DNA from: Cotesia glomerata
Taxonomy: Eukaryota > Arthropoda > Insecta > Hymenoptera > Braconidae
Reading direction: 5' to 3'
DNA length: 64,000 nt
Assembly (NCBI RefSeq): GCF_020080835.1
Contig: NC_058165.1
Location: 1,357,967 to 1,421,966 of the forward strand
The notes beneath the pieces are model-generated. The model worked only from the letters and a program-made list of their open reading frames with translations, ran no database searches and was not told where the DNA came from. Of this stretch, positions 1 to 12,483 are shown one piece after another. Position numbers and translations under genes: made by a program. Each line of letters starts with the position of its first letter. The stretch's first letter is position 1.

Positions 1-1220
1 CCCATTTTGGATGTACCAATGATTACTCCCGAACAAATTGATATTTCAAGACCGGACCTTTTTTATTAGTTTACGAATGCGATGAACTGGGTCCGTATTT
101 CATATCAGTAGCCTAGTTTACGTATTTTTTTTTTTAAATTGAATTTTTATTAAAATTTATTACGATATAACCGTACAAAGACAAACGAATTTTTCTTATT
201 TGTCACATGAAAACTATGGCGCTACTTGATAAAGCTAGATTTTTTTAGACTGCGTACGCATATAACAAGAAAAAAGGGCGCTGATATTTACAAAAAAAAA
301 ATACTCTGTAAGAAATTACTTAATTATAATTTTCTTTTTTTTTATCAGTAACACAATTTATTTTTTCTTAAAAAATGAATGAGCGTTATGAGGCGTGCAC
401 TTTTGGATTTTCCAAACTTTTTTTAATTTTAGTCTTCCCAATATTCGTAAAAATTCTTTATTTTAATTGTGGGACTACTTTTCCACTCTCGAAAATTTTG
501 CGTCAACCACCTTACTCTTTGGGCCATAAAATCCCTTCCCCGGCATTCAAGGGGCTCATGACGTCACGGGACCCCAAGAACAACGCTAAGTGTTAGCAAA
601 GACTAACACTCTCAAGAGTCAAGGGGCACGAGGCAGATTTTCCTCAGCCTCTGAGAAACACACATCTACGGGTTACTACATTTATCATATTTTCCTTTAC
701 TTAACGTATCGTATTATTGTAACCGCGGAGTACCATCTTGACATTAATACTTATACACGAACTTAATCTATTGTATCGTTTTACTGATAACTATATTCTA
801 CGGGATTGATTAATTATTGTGTAACTTTATTAACTTCATTCGAATATTGTAAAGAGTATAGTTATAACTTGAATAAATTATTAAACTAAAGAAATAGACT
901 ACTACATAATTTAAAATAATTTAAACAATTTAATAATTGATGATTTTTACTTATTTAATAAAGTAAAGTAATAAAATGACTTTGGTATTTATTACTTGCC
1001 GGAATAAATAAACAGATTTGGCAATAGCGCGCTTGATTATACCCATAACCTGAGACGTAGTTGAGTGTGTGAGTTAAACATTTCTCTCTCTGTAACTATA
1101 TTTCTATCCTTTTGTTTTTTCTCAGCTGTTGACGCGATGTTTTCAAATCTTTATTCGAATAAATGGCTGACGATAAACCAGTTACAAACATTAAATTTGA
1201 CTTTAAATATTTCAACTTAC
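1..1220. other. Intron or intergenic DNA, no exon confirmed
   Basis: AT-rich DNA that should be intron 2 of the minus-strand gene ending at 1221, because that exon closes on a good splice donor. I looked on the minus strand for an acceptor leaving the required two bases. The best is near 650, but its frame closes after about ten codons with no family similarity, so the next exon probably lies before base 1. Positions 370-407 carry, inverted, a 38-base repeat fragment also found in intron 3 of the gene at 12484. Confidence 0.5.
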
Positions 1221-2994
1221 CGGACTGCAATAAATTTTTAACTTGCTCAGTAACATCATCCTCTTCACACTGTCTATTATCTTCGTTATCGCTTTGACTA
1301 TCGTCGTCGCTGGAATCAGAAGACGAAGTGTCGTCGTCACTTAGCGCAGTAAATACAGCAGAAGTGTAATTTTTATTTTTCTGCGATTTGTTGGAATCAA
1401 AGTCTTTTTGCTTGGCTATTTTTATTTTCGCCGCTTTCTTTGCTGCATACAATAAATCCGATCTTGAGATAATTAAACTTGGATGGGTAGATTGCGTTGG
1501 TTTTTCCAATAAAATTCCCGTAGAAGTATCAACTGTTAAATTATTCAACTCGTGTTTGTCTTCTGTATAAATTTAAGGAATAATTAATTAAATAACAAAT
1601 AATTTTTAATTATTTAATCTATATTATTAAGAGAAGAAGAGAATTTGTAAGATCAAGATGAGCTTAAATCTTCAAAAATATCAATAATTAAGAAATGACA
1701 TTGTATCTTGTGAACCATTGACATTTTTAAAGATATAAGCTCATCCTAATGATACACTCGTCGAGACCTTTCATTTGAGTACCCACATCAATTTTTCATA
1801 TATTTTATATATTTATATATATATTATATACATAAATATATGAAAAATATATAAAAATGCATGTGGGTACTTAAATAAAAGCTCTTGATGAGTGTAACAT
1901 CAGAATGAGCTTATATCTTTAAAAATATCAATAGTTAAAAAATGACCTTGTATCTTGTCAACTATTGACATTTTTAAAGATATAAGCTCATCCCGATGTT
2001 ACACTCATCGAGACCTTTCATTTGAGTACCCACATCAATTTTTCATATATTTTATATATTTATATATTTCACAATTATCATATATATAAAATATATCAAA
2101 AATGGCGTGTGGGTACTCAAATGAAAGGTCTCGATGAGTGTAACATCAAGATGAGCTTATATCTTTAAAAAGGTCAATAATTAAGAAATGAGCTTTTATC
2201 TTGTCAACCATTGACATTTTTAAAGATATAAGCTCATCTTGACATTACACTCATCGAGACCTTTCATTTGAGTACCCACATCAATTTTCCATATATTTCA
2301 TATATTTATATATATTATATATATATATATATATGTATATATGAAAAATATATGAAAAATGCATGTGGGTACTCAAATGAAAGCTCTTGATGAGTGTAAC
2401 ATCAAGATGAGCTTATATTTTTAAAATATATATTACATACATGTATATATGAAAAATATATGAAAAATGCATGTGGGTACTCAAATGAAAGCTCTTGATG
2501 AGTGTAACATCAAGATGAGCTTATATTTTTAAAATATATATTACATACATGTATATATGAAAAATATATGAAAAATGCATGTGGGTACTCAAATGAAAGC
2601 TCTTGATGAGTGTAACATCAGGATGAGCTTATATCTTAAAAAACGTCAATATTTAAGAAAGTACAGTACAATTTAACAAAATTCATTATTTAATAAAGCA
2701 AAATTTTATCAATAAAAATTTTGACCACGTGGTTGGGTAAAATAACTTTTGCTATAAATAAATCTATTGAAAATAGATTTAAATCGTCATAAATAAACAT
2801 ATGAAATAAAAAAACTTACTAGCAATTTTCAAAATCTTGGCAACTTTTTTTTCACTAGCACCCGTGACGGTATTCTTCCATTTCAAGGCTATAACAGCGC
2901 CATTTTGCCTGCATTTTTTAGGAATCGTTGACAATTTAACCGTCTCGGTGTTCTTAGAATTAACCCAATAAATCAACGCGTAGCCTTTATTCAT
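1221..2994 (-). CDS. Partial two-exon gene, BEN-domain-family-like N-terminus
   Basis: Exon 1 is 2994-2820 (175 nt) and begins at a true ATG preceded by ACA. It ends at GCTA|GTAAGT in phase 1. Exon 2 is 1562-1221 (342 nt): it follows an acceptor reading TTTATACAG, enters in the matching phase and leaves in phase 1 at TCCG|GTAAGT. Joined, the exons give about 172 codons. The start (MNKGYALIYWVNSKNTETV, then IPKKCRQNGAVIALKWK, then VAKILKIAKDKHELNNLTV) resembles, from memory, the N-terminal module of insect proteins that carry a C-terminal BEN domain, a DNA-binding or chromatin fold. That domain is not in the window. A lysine-rich stretch follows, then an acidic Ser/Asp tract of about 30 residues (SDDDTSSSDSSDDDSQSDNE). 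If exon 2 is not spliced, its frame runs to a stop near 1096. Intron 1 is 1257 bp and holds a satellite block. Gene structure is well supported; family assignment is moderate. Confidence 0.65.
1650..2712. repeat. Palindromic satellite block A, inside an intron
   Basis: Alternating inverted arms of a foldback repeat. The left arm contains TTTGAGTACCCACATCAATT and the right arm its inverse, with an AT-rich loop rich in TATATA between. Three arm pairs are visible. The last right arm is then triplicated in tandem with a 108-bp period (the GCATGTGGGTACTC motif recurs at 2361, 2469 and 2577). The block ends in AAGTACAGT, a T-run and AATAAAGCAAAATTTTAT, an end shared by other blocks (near 43395 and 59590). 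It lies wholly in intron 1 of the minus-strand gene. Confidence 0.85.
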
Positions 2995-3059
2995 TGTAAA
3001 TAATAATTATTTATAAATAATAAATAACAATATTAAAAATAAAAATGAATAGTAAAACA

Positions 3060-3460
3060 ACGTGGTATCTACGCAGTACACAAAGACCTACTGAGAAACT
3101 CGATAATGTGTGTAGGACGCCGAGGCTCCAAGTAGGCTAGGTATTAGTGTAGTCGTTCTATTCTTTGTCCTCAATAACACAGCTGTGTGCTCGGCTACTG
3201 CCAAGTCAACTACAGAGAAGTGAGTGTGTGAGTGTTAGTACGCGCAGGCGCAGTTGCTACGCAGCTGCGTCAGCCGTTGGTAATCTGCTTGCGCTTGGAT
3301 TGCAGAGAAGTCGTGAAGGCACAGTTCGATCCGAGGGGCTTATTATTGAATAAGGCAGGTCGACAGCAGGCTTGGTACTGGGATTCTGGGTATCGACGTA
3401 CCTTGTTTTTGCTGGAGTATAATATTATACGTTCTCATGGAGTAGAGGTAGGTTATTAAA
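3060..3460. promoter_or_regulatory. GC-richer segment, candidate divergent promoter or first exon
   Basis: This stretch just upstream of the minus-strand ATG at 2994 is clearly less AT-rich than its surroundings and contains several CpGs. A TCAGT initiator-like pentamer lies on the minus strand at 3094-3090. On the plus strand a donor-like GAG|GTAGGT follows 3447, so a plus-strand untranslated first exon is possible. Two overlapping plus-strand frames (3165-3353 and 3232-3459) resemble no known protein and are probably by-products of the composition. Weak evidence overall. Confidence 0.3.
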
Positions 3461-4374
3461 TCTAAACCTGTTTTTTGGTTACTAATTTGGTTGGTTATTT
3501 TTTAGAGATCAATTTAGAGGGGATAAAATATTTTTTTAGAATATTTATATGTGCAAATGTTAATTTTAATTTTTTATTTTAGTTTATTTAACAGTTCCAT
3601 AAACAGCATGGTCATGAGCGACTTCAAGATTATAAATAATGTTAAATAATATTTAAAGAACACATTGAAAATAATAAAATGAATATTTAAGCAATTATAC
3701 ATGCATGAAAATTTTGAACCATAATAATTGATTAAATAATATAATAGCTAAATATTTGGACTGCAATTTAAAAATTAAGACTAGATTATATTTTTGTAAA
3801 AATTTTTAGCGATTTTAATATTTTTATCACTTCCTGGAGGTTCTTCTCGTCGCTCAGGCACTTGGACAGGTCCATTTTGGACATTTATTGCAGGTATCTG
3901 GTGACATTAGGTAAATGTTAATATCGCTCTAGAAAAATTATCATTTTTGTTTGTTATTTATTCAAATTTCAATGCCAAGGTAAAAGCCAGATAGCACAGA
4001 TATAAAAGAGAATAAAGTACCTGTAAAATTATAAACATAGACATTTATCAATATGATAGATTATAAATGATAGTAATAAATAGAGCCACTCATTAATTAG
4101 AGCAATAAAATTTTGTGCATTTCAGTTTATCCTATAAACTTTTTAGAATTTTTGTAGACTCTGGTTCTTAATCCTCCCCGAGTTCAAGATCGTAGAAGAA
4201 TTCAAAGGCTCTGGATTTAAATTTCTCTATTTAGTAGGAGATAATTTCTGAAGATTTGTAAGAACTAGAAATAGTATGAATGAGGATCTAAAGATTTTTA
4301 TACCTGCTTGAAAAAAAATCCAACACTTGGATGAGCGAATGAATTATAAATTAGATATTTTTAGTATACTATAA
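3461..4374. other. AT-rich DNA, nothing recognised
   Basis: No reading frame of note and no copy of the repeat families seen elsewhere in the window. It ends at the CACTGATAG terminus of the next element. Confidence 0.5.
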
Positions 4375-5100
4375 CACTGATAGAAGGATTTATTAACTAT
4401 TAATAATTTACTTTATTAGAAGACTATTATTTAATTTATTAAATTTTAATAAATATTTTTTAACATTCAATAAATATTTATTTGGAAGGAAAGTACATTT
4501 ATTAATAGTTAATAAGTATTTATAAATAGTTAACAAATATTTATTAACAGTTAATAAATATTTTATTGAGTGAATTTGTTTGGCTTGCAATAAAATATGA
4601 TATAAAGATTGCTTAAAAACAAAAATCATCTTTATAAATTATTTGCATTAATTATATTACAATATAATAACGTTTATTGTAAAATAACAAATTCTATCAC
4701 AGCTCATAATTATCTTTTATATTTTTAAATATTAAAAACGTTAATTAATTTAGTGAATTTAATTATTATCATGTATTTCAGCTATAGAGTTATAAAAAGT
4801 GTCAAAAAAAATTGCTATTTTGGCTTTTTATTTTAAATAAATATTTGTTAACAGTTAACAAATATTCATTAATCATTAATAAATATTTATTAACAGTTAA
4901 TAAATAGTACTTAATAAATTACTTATTAACAGTTAATAAATATTTGTTATCTGTTAACAAATATTTATTAACATTTAATAAATCGTATTTAATAAATAAT
5001 TTATCAAGTGTTAATAAATATTTATTGAATCCTGCGTTAAAAAATCATTTATTAACAGTTAATAAAGCTTATTGAATATAAACAAATCCTTTTATCAGTG
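4375..5100. mobile_element. CACTGATAG-ended MITE, copy 1
   Basis: The ends are inverted: CACTGATAGAAGGATTT on the left, AAATCCTTTTATCAGTG on the right. TAA flanks both sides (4372-4374 and 5101-5103), consistent with a 3-bp target duplication, which in known families suggests a PIF/Harbinger-like origin. The interior is built from units such as TTAATAAATATTTATTAAC in both orientations. There is no transposase. Translating the repeat gives spurious NKYLLT-type peptides. Confidence 0.75.
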
Positions 5101-5780
5101 TAAATTGATAAAAAAAAAAATTAGAAAAATGGTTGACCCTGAAGGCCATCCCTGCAACTTCCCGCTAATTCCATACCTAGGCGCTTAAAATTGCACTTAT
5201 GACGTTTTCGAGCTCTTCGAGCTCAAAAATACAATTTATGTGTTATTTTGAGCTCTCCGAGCTCAAAGAGATAGCTTTGCTATGCTTTTGAGCTCAAAAG
5301 TCTTATCAAAATTCGATGAAACACGATTATTCTAATTTTCAAACTGCTGTAACTTTTAAATAAATAAATCAACCGATTCTTACGCGGTAGGCGGCAATCG
5401 ATGTGGTTTTTTGAGCTCTATAAATGATTCTGAACAAAAAAATTGATCTGATGAAAAATTTCGGAGTTATTACAAAAAAACACTTTTTTCGATTTTTTTC
5501 GACAACGATATCTCACGAACGCATCAACCGATTCTGACGCTCTATGTGGCGATCGATGCGGAATTTCAAGGTTAAGAGCTGATTAGTTTTTGAAGTTGAT
5601 CGGTTCAGCCAATTTGGAGATATTTAAAAAAAATGAAAAAAAAACAACTTTTTTTGTAATTTCTCGAAACCGACTGGTCCGAATCGGTTCCAACTTACAG
5701 GAAATTTAAGTTTGGCGAAGCCCTTTCGAATGACACCAACCGCGATGAAACCGGTCAAGCCGTTCAAAAGTTACGAGAGG

Positions 5781-5906
<126 letters not shown>

Positions 5907-6005
5907 TACAGACGTACGGACATCATCGTGAAAATAGTCAGGAAAGGTTCCTAGGACCTCGAAACGTCGAGATCCGATGAAAACTCGATTTTCGAAAAAC
6001 GGGGC

Positions 6006-6768
6006 ACACGGAAAAAAGTAAACTGTAATATTCACTCGGATTCCGGTTAATTTTTATAGTTTCAAACAGTAAAGCGGACATCGGGGTGCCAAAAATATAA
6101 ATATTACAGAACTTAATGTAGAAAGTATAAAAGCCACAATTTATAATTTAATATCCAAAATAAGTGATTAGTAACTGTCACTATAGTAAATAACGACTCT
6201 TTCATCTTCAAAAATTACAGTTTCAAACAGTAAAAATTGCCATTTTGATATATAGTCGATATTATGAGGAGAAGGGGAACTCAGATGAAAGAGAAAGGGG
6301 GTCTCACTCTGGGAGAATTTAACATTTGAAACAGTAAAAATTATACTTTTAAAATATACATTTTACCAGTCCAAGCAAGTCAATAATTACAGTTTGATTT
6401 TTAGCGTAGCGTTTAAAATTTACCATTTTACTTTGTAAATATTGACGTTGCTTGTATTAGAAATTTACTAACCTTATTTTATACTTTTTACATATCATTA
6501 CGATCATTTTTAGGTACCAAATGATAAATATCAAAGTCTGAGTTCTTAATTATTATACTTTAACATTTTAGACATTTACATAGCGAATATTACTGTTTGA
6601 AATAGTATTTTCTTCCATGTAAAGAGTAAATTGTAACGTTTAAATTGTAAATATTATAATGTGAATAGTAAAATCACGATTTTACTGTTTGAAATGGTAA
6701 TTTTTAGCAGTTGATAATTACTTATTATAAATCGACTCTTATTTATTACAGTTTACTTTTTTCCGTGT
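6006..6768. mobile_element. 763-bp ACACGG-ended foldback element, copy 1
   Basis: Terminal inverted repeats of about 25 bp begin ACACGGAAAAAAGTAAACTG and end CAGTTTACTTTTTTCCGTGT. The interior repeats short motifs such as TTTCAAACAGTAAA in both orientations. It interrupts the TTCCCGCTAA element: the intact sister near 36524-36540 has continuous sequence where this one is split, which acts as an empty-site comparison. No transposase. Confidence 0.85.
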
Positions 6769-6822
6769 AAAACAAATAACTTCCCGATTTTTGAAAATTT
6801 TCAATTTTCTTAGCGGAAAGTT

Positions 6823-7803
6823 AAAAATATTTTTTACCACCAAAATTATCATCCAATACGAATTCTTTAAAACTCCTTCACCAAATTGAATATCTCTGTG
6901 GTATCCAATGTATCTACCAGCCGATCATTTGAGCCATATAAAACGGTGAACTTATTATTTCTCAGCATCCTGCACCACACGAGAGTCACCCTGAGGCACA
7001 TGTTCTCAGTGGCCACAAAGGTAACTTTCAAAAGAATCTACGCCCGTATTTTTCATCCATATATCCTTCATAATAATAAGAAACTATCGACATATCCAAG
7101 ACCGCAGCAATATTTTGACAATATTCCATTGATGTAAGATCGTTTTGTCCCTTCATCCGCATACATATATATATATCATGTCGTCTATTTACCGACATCG
7201 ATGCGATACATCCAATCTAAGTAAAGGTGAGCAGAAGAATAAAAAAAAGACTGAACCTACCCTCAAATAGTTTTTATTTAAAAATCTTTTACTGTAGACT
7301 GTAGTCGCTTTAATCTTCGCCTTAGGGAGTTAAATTGTTCAAACGAACACCTTTCTTACCTCGGGACATCAATAGGGGAAGCACTTTTATACCTTGTTGA
7401 TATTTCGATGTCACAGTTACTTAAAGAATGACTTATTGTCCCTTCTTTAATTTTTTTTCGACTCTCCAAAAGACTATGTATAAACACCGAAAGCTAAGAG
7501 TGCGTGATTCTTAATCTATTCTTTAGTAAAACATATTTTTTTTTTGTTAGGCTGTTTATCTTGAGGTTAAGCTTCGTTGTAAGCCGCGGTTTCGAGATCA
7601 ATGCTATTTTTTTAGTAGTTTAACTGCAGGCAGGTATTCAATATTTTTTTTTGGCTATGAAATTTCATGAAATTCATGAAAGTTATTGAAGAATTAGATT
7701 AAGAATTTTTTGTTTGAGAATTTTTTGACTGATAAATTATGACTCAAAAAATATTATCGTGATATATTTATCCTTCTATGGTAAAACCTTAATGTTTAAT
7801 TTT
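6823..7803. other. Single-copy DNA, no gene found
   Basis: Slightly less AT-rich around 6890-7250. A frame of 83 codons at 6886-7137 starts at TTG and resembles nothing I know. No splice-linked exon chain was found. Confidence 0.4.
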
Positions 7804-8566
7804 ACACGGAAAAAAGTAAACTGTAATAAATAACAGTCGATTTATAATAAGTAATTATCAACTGCTAAAAATTACCATTTCAAACAGTAAAATCGTGATT
7901 TTACTATTCACATTATAATATTTACAATTTAAACGTTACAATTTACTCTTTACATGGAAGAAAATACTATTTCAAACAGTAATATTCGCTATGTAAATGT
8001 CTAAAATGTTAAAGTATAATAATTAAGAACTCAGACTTTGATATTTATCATTTGGTACCTAAAAAATGATCGCAATGATATGTAAAAAGTATAAAATAAA
8101 GTTAGTAAATTTCTAATACAAGCAACGTCAATATTTACAAAGTAAAATGGTAAATTTTAAACGCAACGCTAAAAATCAAACTGTAATTATTGACTTGCTT
8201 GAACTGGTAAAATGTATATTTTAAAAGTATAATTTTTACGGTTTCAAATGTTAAATTCTCCCAGAGTGAGAGCCCCTTCTCTTTCATCTAAATTCCCCTT
8301 CTCCTCATAATATCGACTATATATTGAAATGGCAATTTTTACTGTTTGAAACTGTAATTTTTTAAGATGAAACAGTCGTTATTTACTATAGTGACAGCTA
8401 CTAATCACTTATTTTGGATATTAAATTATAAATTGTGGCTTTTATACTTTCTACATTAAGTTCTGTAATATTTATATTTTTGGCACCCCGATGTCCGCTT
8501 TACTGTTTGAAACTATAAAAATTAACCGAAATCCGAGTGAATATTACAGTTTACTTTTTTCCGTGT
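7804..8566. mobile_element. 763-bp ACACGG-ended foldback element, copy 2 (inverted)
   Basis: Near-identical inverted copy of 6006-6768 and exactly the same length. It starts TTACACGGAAAAAAGTAAAC and ends TTTTTTCCGTGTAG. Equal length and high similarity suggest recent activity or a local inverted duplication. Confidence 0.85.
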
Positions 8567-8589
8567 AGTTACGCTTATAGTAGCATTTT

Positions 8590-9186
8590 TTCTGTTAATA
8601 AATGATTTTTGAACATCATAGAATTTAATAAATATTTATTAACAGTTAATAAGTAATTTATTAAGTACAATTTATTAATTGTTAATAAATATTTATTAAT
8701 GGTTAATGAATATTTCTGTTAACTGTTAACAAATATTTATTTAAAATAAAAAGCAAAAATAGCAATTTTCTTTTGACACTTTTTATAACTCTATAGCTGG
8801 AATACATGATAATAATTAAATTCACTAAATAAATTAACGTTTTTAATATTTAAAAATATAAAAGATAATTATTCACTGTGATAGAATTTGCTATTTTACA
8901 ATAAACGTTATTATAATGTAATATAATTAATCCAAATAATTTATAAAGATGATTTTTGTTAATAAGCAATCTTTATATAATATTTTATTGCAAGCCAAAC
9001 AAATTCACTCAACAAAATATTTATTAATTGTTAATAAATATTTGTTAACTATTAATAAATACTTATTAACTATTAATAAATATACTTTCCTCCCAAGTAA
9101 ATATTTATTGGTTAAAAAATATTTAATAAATTAAATAATTGTCTTGAAATAAATTAAATTATTAATAGTTAATAAATCCTTTTGAC
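8590..9186. mobile_element. CACTGATAG-family MITE, copy 2, degraded ends
   Basis: Carries the family core in the same orientation as 35162-35791: AATAAATATTTATTAACAGT units, TTTTATAACTCTATAGCTGG and GCAAGCCAAACAAATTCACTC. The right end reads AATAAATCCTTTTGACA, so the terminal CAGTG is lost; the left terminus is also missing. Confidence 0.7.
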
Positions 9187-10388
9187 ATTGCAGAACGTAT
9201 TTCCAGGATTTTAAAATTCATCCAAACTGTTTAATTTAACCCTTTTATTAAATGACTCGGAATGCCTCGGTGAATAAAAACAATGCTGGTCCAATCGAGA
9301 TTGCTGAAGCACGAGTTCGGATTAGTATAGTGTGCAGTATAAGTCAAGTATCTTCTACAGTAGCATAAGAAATATTGAATAAAAGATCATGTAGCAATGG
9401 AGTGTAGAGTGCAAAAGAAAAGAGAATGATTGGAGGCAAGGGAACCGTGAAAAATGCGAAGGATATTGAGAAGGGAATGAAGAATGGAGATCCAAGATTG
9501 TTTTTTTGGGTAGTGTGTTAAAAGGTGCCGCTAATATTTTCCGCTATCCAGGGAGACTACAAGACCGAGATCTCCCTTGAATGCACAAGCAGTTTTCGCA
9601 TCTTTTATACGCTCAAAGGCCCAATATACCCAATAAAACGACTTACCAATATCCCTTCTCACATTTATAAGTCCGACAAGTATTGACGATTGCTTTTGAG
9701 ATTAGCTCGGTTATACACTAAAAACTAAACCGTCCAGTATATTTTATTTACTGGAATAAACCATTATTATTTCTGCGGAATAAAGTCTCTAGTGAATAAA
9801 ACACTTGATTTTTTTTCAGATCAAAGTTTATTTTTAATTTTTAAATTATGTTATCAATATATATTTGAAATTGTTTCAAGAATTCGAATTTAATGCTAAA
9901 AATTATTTTGAATACCAATTGGATTAAATATCTATTTTATTGGGGTGATTAATGTTAAATTGTTAAATTAAACCGTCCCATCAATCAAGTGTGACTTAAA
10001 TTACAGAAAAATTTATACTTTTTTTGAATTTCGGCCGTCTGTTTCTCATTTCAATCAGTTTCGAGGCAACTGGAATGAGTTGAGGTAATTGGCTTGGTAC
10101 GGTTCCATAAACGCCGCAAGTTGTGTGGTCGGTAAAGAGCAACCATGATCATGATGAGCTTAAATATGGAAAAGAAAATATTCCGCGGTACTTGAGAAAG
10201 ATGAATCAACTTGAGGTTTAATGATGCTCTTAGGTCTCCTGGTTTATGCTTTTTTATTTATTTATTTATTAATAAGGATTGACTCATCCCAGATTTACAA
10301 TCTTCACATCTTTTCATTGATTAATAAGGAATGATCTTCTAAATTTTTTAACGCAAAATTTTCTACTGTTTAACCAGATATTATTAAT
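9187..10388. other. Single-copy DNA, no gene found
   Basis: Moderately AT-rich. No long frame, no repeat family member and no convincing exon chain seen on either strand. Confidence 0.4.
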
Positions 10389-11070
10389 TTAAGGAGTAAA
10401 ATTTTTACAACTTCCTGAAAATTTGTAAATTGAATCTAATAATTAATGAAAAAATTATAACAGTAGGTTTTCGGGGTTTAATCAAATAATTAGGTTTGAA
10501 AATTGTAATTTTTACATGTAAAATGGAGATTCCACCAGCCGGTATTTGGTTAAGAATTTAATGCAATTAACGATTTTAAAAAAATTTTATTTTCATTGAA
10601 TTTGATTGAAAAAATAATAAGCTAAAGATTAAAACAATAAAAAAGTAGCTTTCCGAAGGTATTACGAAGATATTTTATATTTTTTATGAAAAATCACTGG
10701 GAACTTGCGTTGTTTAAAGTCTTGTATTTGACTTGGCAACACCGCTTGCTTAGTTACCCATGCGCATAAGTAACCAAGGTTTTTTAAATGCTAGAACATC
10801 TTAGTCATTTTAGTTAGACAGTAAACATAAATAAATTTTAAGGTTAGGGACACTTGTTTTGTGTTGTCAAGTGTATACCGGTAATTCAGATTGCTATATT
10901 GTTTTATTAGTCAATTAAATGTTAATAATTATTTAACGAGTAAATTTATTGGAAATTTCCTCAACAAATGTTATTAATTAATTCAAAAATTAATTTTAAG
11001 ATAACAAAAGTATTTCCATGTATTATTTTTTTATAGACATTCTTTACACTAGGAGGCTACTTGGATCTTT
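10389..11070. mobile_element. AAGGAG-ended element, tandem copy 1
   Basis: Starts TTTAAGGAGTAAAATTTTTA, includes GGAGATTCCACCAGCCGG and GCTTGCTTAGTTACCC, and ends ACTTGGATCTTTTTAG. It is repeated with small differences about 780 bp further on. Its first half is also the seed of the satellite at 55.6-57.6 kb. Non-coding. Confidence 0.75.
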
Positions 11071-11167
11071 TTAGTAATAAAAAATGAATTGGATCAAAAA
11101 GTTAGTTTCAAAAAATTCCACTAGGTGGCTACGGCTCTCATAGTTGGAATTTTAAAATCTGAATATT

Positions 11168-11867
11168 TAAGGAGATCTATGCGAAATAGTCAAATTTTTA
11201 AAACTTCCTGAAAATTTGTAAATTCAATCTAATAATTAATAAAAAAATTAAAAAACGGTAAGTTTCCGGGATATCTAATCAAATAATTAGGTTTTAAAAT
11301 TGTAATTTTTACATGTAAAATGGAGATTCCACCAGCCGTGTATTTGGTTAAGAATTTAATGCAATTAACGATTAAAAAATAATTTTATTTTCATTGAATT
11401 TGATTGAAAAAATAATAAGCTAAAGATTAAAACAATTAAAAAAGTAGCTTTCCGAAGGTATTGCGGAGATATTTTATAATTTTTATGAAAAATCACTGGG
11501 AACTTGCGTTGTTTAAAGTCTTGTATTTGACTTGGCAACACCGCTTGCTTAGTTACCCATGCGCATAAGTAACCAAGGTTTTTTAAATGCTAGAACATCG
11601 AAGTCATTTTAGTTAGACAGTAAACATAAATAAATTTTAAGGTTAGGGACACTTGTTTTGTGTTGTCAAGTGTATACCGGTAATTCAGACTGCTATATTG
11701 TTTTATTAGTCAATTAAATGTTAATAATTATTTAATGAGTAAATTTATCGGACAATTTCCTCAAGAAATGTTATTAATTTTCAAAAATTAATTTTAAGAA
11801 AAAGTACTTCTACGTATTATTTTTTTATAGACTTTCTTTACACCAGGGTACTTGGATCTCCTTAAAG
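11168..11867. mobile_element. AAGGAGATC-ended element, tandem copy 2
   Basis: Ends are inverted (TTTAAGGAGATC at the left, GATCTCCTTAAA at the right, 12 bp). The interior matches 10389-11070 closely, with small indels. The inverted ends suggest a non-autonomous DNA transposon. No frame. Confidence 0.75.
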
Positions 11868-12406
11868 AGGAATTAAGAATCCACATGACTAGATTTGTCA
11901 CTGTACGCCATCTCTCGGAGGAACTTAAACTTCTTGATAGTTCTTTCTGTTCCATCCCCACTTTTTACTACTTTTTCCATCTTCGCTTTACTCTGCGCTC
12001 TTCTATCTCTAAAATTTAATTTTTTTATTTTTATTGTTGTTTTGTTTTATTATTCTTCTCAATATTATTATTTTTTTTTTTTTTTTTTTTTTTTTTTTCA
12101 ACAACTTAGTCATAAAATTAAATATTTTATCTCTTACTTATTTTAAATAGAATTTCTCATTAATTAATGCTAAAATATGAATTTATCTCATTTTTATCAC
12201 ATATATTATTGAGTTATCTAATAAAATTTAAATTACCCAAAGTTATTAATTATTCCTGCTAACCATCGCATTAATGATTGATGGTGTTTAAATAAAAAAA
12301 AGATAACAACCTAAAAGTGAAAAAATATCTGGCATACAGATGTTTTATATTAAAAAATGACGTCTATTTTGACAATGCCGCATTATATTATTCATTGTAT
12401 TCAGAG
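11868..12406. other. Upstream flank of the small secreted gene
   Basis: AT-rich sequence with a T-run at about 12069-12099. The frame at 11895-12146 reads through the T-run and is not credible. Nothing else recognised before the core promoter at 12408. Confidence 0.45.
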
Positions 12407-12407
12407 A

Positions 12408-12439
12408 TATAGAAGAATTACGACTTTCGCTGACTCAGT
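12408..12439 (+). promoter_or_regulatory. TATA box plus TCAGT initiator
   Basis: TATAGAAG starts at 12408 and an arthropod-type initiator TCAGT lies at 12435-12439. With the initiator A (12437) as +1, the TATA box starts at -29, the usual spacing. This predicts a 47-nt leader before the ATG at 12484. Two short motifs can co-occur by chance in AT-rich DNA. Confidence 0.45.
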
Positions 12440-12483
12440 TTAAAAATTTTCTACGTAAGTTAAAGATCAAACAGTAAATAAAA

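Noticed and set aside
640..690. Short terminal exon for the minus-strand gene after a TTTCTCAG acceptor near 650
   Set aside because: It enters in phase but stops after about ten codons and lacks any BEN-like sequence; the splice is possible but unsupported.
1650..2712. CRISPR-like array
   Set aside because: The repeats are long inverted arms with AT loops in a eukaryotic intron; there are no short direct repeats with unique spacers and no cas genes.
4408..4629. NKYLLT-rich peptide, also at 8949-9134, 35200-35433 and 46631-46864
   Set aside because: Each is the translation of the TTAATAAATATT units of the CACTGATAG MITE; similarity among them reflects repeat copies, not protein conservation.
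11895..12146. 83-codon hydrophobic frame upstream of the secreted gene
   Set aside because: It runs through a long T-run that produces a phenylalanine stretch; no family or promoter support.
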